Part shown: positions 51,137 to 54,540 of the stretch, one piece after another
How positions within the stretch are numbered: the first letter of the stretch is position 1
Layout of the letters: the number at the start of each line of letters is the position of its first letter
NCBI GenBank assembly: GCA_020718065.1
Contig: DYDE01000011.1
Coordinates: forward strand, 1-54,540
DNA from: Marinifilum sp.
GTDB lineage: Bacteria > Bacteroidota > Bacteroidia > Bacteroidales > CG2-30-32-10
Direction: 5' to 3'
Length of the DNA: 54,540 nucleotides
Notes under the pieces: model-generated
Database searches by the model: none
What the model was told of the DNA's origin: nothing
The model's input: the letters and a program-made list of their open reading frames with translations, nothing else
Program-made: the position numbers and the translations under genes

Positions 51137-53962
51137 ATGCAAACCTTTAAGTTTTTTTGTATTATTTTCATTTCTTTCTTTTTATTAAATAGCAATATAG
51201 TTGAAGCCCAGAATAAAAAACCTCAAACGGGAACAATTACTGGAGTATTAAAAGATAAAAAAACAAAAGAAACCGTAGTTGGTGCCAATGTTGTTATACA
51301 GGGGACACTTATTGGTGCTTCTACTGATTTAAATGGTCAGTTTGTTTTACCTAATATTGGAGAAGGAACCCACAACCTGGTTGTTTCTCTTATTTCATAC
51401 AAAACAGAAGTTATTCCTGATGTTAGAGTAAAACGTGGAGAAAACACCATTGTAAATGTTGACATTGAAGAAACATCGACTCAATTAGATGCTGTTGAAA
51501 TAAAGGCAAACAAAAAAACAGATACTGAAATAAGTATGATAAATACTATTAAAAAAAGCGAATTGATAGTAAGCGGTATTTCAAATCAACAAATTACAAA
51601 AACACAAGATAAGAGTGCATCGGATGTAATTAAAAGAGTCCCTGGCATTACAATTGTAAACGATAAATTTGTTATGGTTCGCGGTTTAAGTGAAAGATAT
51701 AATTCAGTATGGCTAAATAATAGCCCGGCACCAAGTTTTGAAGCTGATATTCGGGCATTTTCTTTTGATGTTGTTCCAAGCAATTTAATTGAGAATTTGC
51801 TTATTTATAAAACACCAGCTCCCGAATTACCAAGCGATTTTGCAGGTGGTGTTATTGCGCTTAATACCCGAAACACTTCTGATAAAAATGCTATAACAAT
51901 ATCATACGGAACCGGCTATAGTGAAGGAACTACATTTAAGGACTTTTATTCTTATAAAGCTGGCAACACCGATTGGCTAGGTTATGATGACGGAACAAGA
52001 CAACTACCTGATGGTTTCCCGGAAAATTTATCTAAAAACTCAGTAAATAGCAGAATAGTTTATTCTCAAATTTTAAACAAAATATGGGAACCTGAAAAAA
52101 CAAAAGCAGGTCTCGATCAAAAGTTTGGTATAACTGGGTTAAAAAAATTCACTATTAATAAAATGTCTATTGGTAACATCACTGCTTTGAATTATTCAAA
52201 CACCAACAATTCAAAACATGTTTTCAGAACTGCTTTTCAGTCATACAATATTGAAGAAGATCATCCTGATACCAATTATTATTTTACAGATGATGTTTAT
52301 CAGAATAATGTAAAAGTTAGTTTATTACACAATTGGTCATTGGTATGGGGCAATAATCAAAAAATTGAATTCAGAAACTTGTTGGTTCAACTTGCGAACA
52401 ATAAAACCCTTTTGCGTGATGGATATACTTATTATGGCGGACAATATATAAAAGGACACTCAATGCTTTTCGAATCCCGTTCCATTTATACAGGACAATT
52501 GGGTGGTTTCAATTCGTTTAACAATGAAAACTCAAAAATCAACTGGACATTGGCGTACAGTCATACTAACAAAAATGTTCCTGATAGCAAAATGGTTACC
52601 AAAGTCAGAAATGATAATGAAGGAGAACATTTTAAAGATTATTATTTAAATGTTTCTTTTGCACCAACACCTCAGTTTTGTGGCCGCATATTTCAAAACC
52701 TGAATGAAGATATCATATCAGCTAATTTGCAATTTGAGCAAAACTTAGCAATAAACGATTTCACGCCAACATTGAAATCGGGTGTTTATTTTGAAAAGAA
52801 AAACAGAGTTTTTACTATCCGAAACATTGGTTATGTTCAGGCAAATCCAGCTATTTATAATCAGGAATTAGGGTATAAACCATTAAGTGAAATTTTTCAG
52901 GACGAAAATATTAATAACACTTCTGGTTTGATGCTTCAGGAAACCACTGCAAATTCCGATTCCTATGATGCAGAAAACAATATCATTGCTGGGTTTGTGG
53001 CATTAAATATTCCTATTGGTTCATTAGTAAATATTTATTGTGGTGCACGTCTGGAAAAAAACATACAAACACTTAATAGTTTTATGGTTGACAGACAAGA
53101 CATTCCTGTACATGTTAAAATAGATTCTGTTTATATGTTGCCTTCTATCAATACTACTTTTTCCTTAACAGAAAAATCGTTGTTACGTTTAGCATACGGA
53201 CCAACCATAAACAGACCGGAATTTAGAGAAGTTGCTCCTTTGGCTTTTTATGATTTTGAAGAAATGGCTAGTTACAGAGGCAACCCTTCCTTAAAAAATG
53301 CAGTGATACAGAACTTTGATTTCCGTTACGAATGGTATCCAAGCGTGTCAGAAACTTTTTCATTAGCATTATTTTATAAACAGTTTAAAAATCCTATTGA
53401 AGTTATTGCTATTTCAACCGGTAGCGGTGTAGAATACACTTATCACAATGCTGACAAAGCCAACAACTATGGTGCTGAAATTGATGTTCGTAAATCATTT
53501 AATAATCTTAAAAATTCCTTTTTAAAAGATTTTATGGTGGTGTTGAATGCATCTTATATAAAAAGTGAAGTGGAAATTAATAATGTAAGTTATTTATCTG
53601 AAAATAAAAGAGCAATGCAAGGGCAGTCTCCTTTTATTATAAATACTGGTATTTACTATCAACACGATAAAACAAACATTATGATAAGTGGTGTTTACAA
53701 TGTTATTGGAAAAAGAATTAAAGTAGTGGGTGATCCCGATCATCCTACCATATACGAAATGCCTCATCATCAAATTGATTTAACTATTGCCAAAGGTTTG
53801 TTTAATCAAAAACTAAATATCAAAGCGGGTGTTATTGATTTGTTAAATCAAAAAATGATTCAAAAACAATATCTTGATTTGCCAATTGGTACGAGAGAAC
53901 AAACTACTCTCGAATATTTCCCAGGAAGAAATTATAACTTTAGTATCAGTTATAATTTTTAA
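51137..53962 (+). CDS. TonB-dependent outer-membrane receptor
   Basis: I start it at the ATG at 51137 (941 aa). A TTG 21 bp upstream overlaps the -7 element and cannot be the start. The signal peptide is FKFFCIIFISFFLLNSNIVE then AQ. A carboxypeptidase-regulatory-like domain (TGTITGVLKDKKTKETVVGA, LPNIGEGTHNLVVSLISY) is followed by a plug with QDKSASDVIKRVPGITIVND and VMVRGLSERYNSVWLNNSPA, then the barrel (RLAYGPTINRPEFREVAPLA, YRGNPSLKNAVIQNFDFRYE) ending in NFSISYNF. It imports an unknown ligand across the outer membrane. No SusD partner follows, so it is not a standard glycan locus. Confidence 0.93.
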   Translation: MQTFKFFCIIFISFFLLNSNIVEAQNKKPQTGTITGVLKDKKTKETVVGANVVIQGTLIGASTDLNGQFVLPNIGEGTHNLVVSLISYKTEVIPDVRVKRGENTIVNVDIEETSTQLDAVEIKANKKTDTEISMINTIKKSELIVSGISNQQITKTQDKSASDVIKRVPGITIVNDKFVMVRGLSERYNSVWLNNSPAPSFEADIRAFSFDVVPSNLIENLLIYKTPAPELPSDFAGGVIALNTRNTSDKNAITISYGTGYSEGTTFKDFYSYKAGNTDWLGYDDGTRQLPDGFPENLSKNSVNSRIVYSQILNKIWEPEKTKAGLDQKFGITGLKKFTINKMSIGNITALNYSNTNNSKHVFRTAFQSYNIEEDHPDTNYYFTDDVYQNNVKVSLLHNWSLVWGNNQKIEFRNLLVQLANNKTLLRDGYTYYGGQYIKGHSMLFESRSIYTGQLGGFNSFNNENSKINWTLAYSHTNKNVPDSKMVTKVRNDNEGEHFKDYYLNVSFAPTPQFCGRIFQNLNEDIISANLQFEQNLAINDFTPTLKSGVYFEKKNRVFTIRNIGYVQANPAIYNQELGYKPLSEIFQDENINNTSGLMLQETTANSDSYDAENNIIAGFVALNIPIGSLVNIYCGARLEKNIQTLNSFMVDRQDIPVHVKIDSVYMLPSINTTFSLTEKSLLRLAYGPTINRPEFREVAPLAFYDFEEMASYRGNPSLKNAVIQNFDFRYEWYPSVSETFSLALFYKQFKNPIEVIAISTGSGVEYTYHNADKANNYGAEIDVRKSFNNLKNSFLKDFMVVLNASYIKSEVEINNVSYLSENKRAMQGQSPFIINTGIYYQHDKTNIMISGVYNVIGKRIKVVGDPDHPTIYEMPHHQIDLTIAKGLFNQKLNIKAGVIDLLNQKMIQKQYLDLPIGTREQTTLEYFPGRNYNFSISYNF

Positions 53963-54104
53963 TTCACTATTAACATTTCTCTGTTTATACCAAAATCAGA
54001 TTATACTTCAATAAATTTAATAACCTGAGTTCGGGATAAAAATAAATGATTTTGAATAAAAACACAAACAATAATACACTCGAAGTAACACTTCGAGGTA
54101 TCTG

Positions 54105-54300
54105 TGTGATATTCGCCAAAGATTGCACAAATTTGCACAGACCAATCTTTATTATTCTGAGAAATCTTTTGCAAACACAAACATATTGCATGCATATCGA
54201 AACATAGTTTCATGGTATTGATGAAATATTCATCATAGATTGCAAAGATTTATGTAGATCAATCTGTGATAATCAGTGAAATCTGCGGCAAACTAAAAAC
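54105..54300. repeat. Two diverged palindromic-type intergenic elements
   Basis: 54105-54177 and 54226-54296 both contain AAAGATT / CAATCT / GAAATCT(T/G) words in the same order (AGATTGCA..., GA(T/C)CAATCT, then GTGAAATCTGCGGCAAAC). Related words occur at 5-97. The rest of 53963-54462 shows no gene. Confidence 0.5.
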
Positions 54301-54462
54301 AACAAATTGCAAGCATATCCCGAACTCAGATTAATAATTAATAAACCAGTTTGTTCATTTTGTATATATTTGCCGTTTAAGAAAAATAAGTTCATAATTT
54401 TTCTTAGATTTGGAAAATTATAATCTCGCTTTGCTTTTATAATAGCAACCATAAAAGACAAC

Positions 54463-54540
54463 ATGATAAGGAATTTTGTTTGTGTGTTTTTTCTTTTTGT
54501 TTCGCTTTTCCTTTTCTCACAAGAACCTAAATACGTTCAT
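54463..54540 (+). CDS. Start of a secreted protein gene (truncated by the window)
   Basis: The 26 codons visible read MIRNFVCVFFLFVSLFLFSQ then EPKYVH, a complete signal peptide ending at SQ followed by the first mature residues. The product cannot be named from this fragment. Confidence 0.65.
   Translation, partial: MIRNFVCVFFLFVSLFLFSQEPKYVH

Overview
The window comes from an AT-rich member of the Bacteroidota. Four proteins end in type IX secretion (T9SS) type A sorting domains. There are SusC-like TonB-dependent outer-membrane receptors, the promoters match the Bacteroidota -7 element TAnnTTTG, and most genes lack a Shine-Dalgarno sequence. No rRNA, tRNA, integrase or transposase was seen.

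Layout. 1-15 kb: mostly secreted or outer-membrane proteins. These are a YD-repeat T9SS protein, small barrels, a C-type-lectin-like T9SS protein, a TPR/LuxR sensor, a 1064-aa mosaic T9SS protein and a TonB-C protein. The segment also holds a 325-aa protein of unknown family with a 42-bp tandem hairpin array upstream. 14.3-24.4 kb: phosphate acquisition, with an MgtC-like protein, DUF47-Pit, phoU-pstB-pstA-pstC-pstS (minus strand), a phosphate-selective-type porin and MarC. 24.4-33.4 kb: a SpoIIE phosphatase, a CX5R phosphatase/arsenate-reductase-like protein, OsmC, two GT4 glycosyltransferases, DedA and a secreted PHP-domain protein. 33.9-37.3 kb: a rod-shaped ncRNA that looks like 6S RNA, a LytTR regulator and a compact RiPP locus of the grasp-with-spasm type (GG-leader precursor, ATP-grasp ligase, small protein, SPASM protein). 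A TonB-type barrel protein and an S41 protease follow. 41.8-43.5 kb: a decayed T9SS tail, a 43-bp hairpin array and the second copy of the 325-aa gene. 43.5-54.5 kb: a membrane protein, a GH13 glucosidase, a PHP-GT4 fusion, a membrane SpoIIE phosphatase, a TonB-dependent receptor and the start of another secreted protein.

How it works together. 11-bp-period repeats of ATGTTAAnnnn lie exactly 8 bp from TAnnTTTG-type -7 elements at pstS and the porin, and a degenerate version with the same geometry precedes the secreted PHP protein. Less regular versions precede pit, a GT4 gene, an unknown gene, the membrane SpoIIE phosphatase and a TonB receptor. I read these as PhoB boxes. Much of 15-51 kb then looks like one phosphate-starvation regulon combining Pi uptake, scavenging and possibly glycolipid substitution. 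PhoB/PhoR are not in the window.

The least explained structure is the pair of equal-length paralogs at 2391-3368 and 42503-43480. Each has a tandem array of 42-43-bp hairpin units upstream and a similar CCTCCA-stem terminator downstream.
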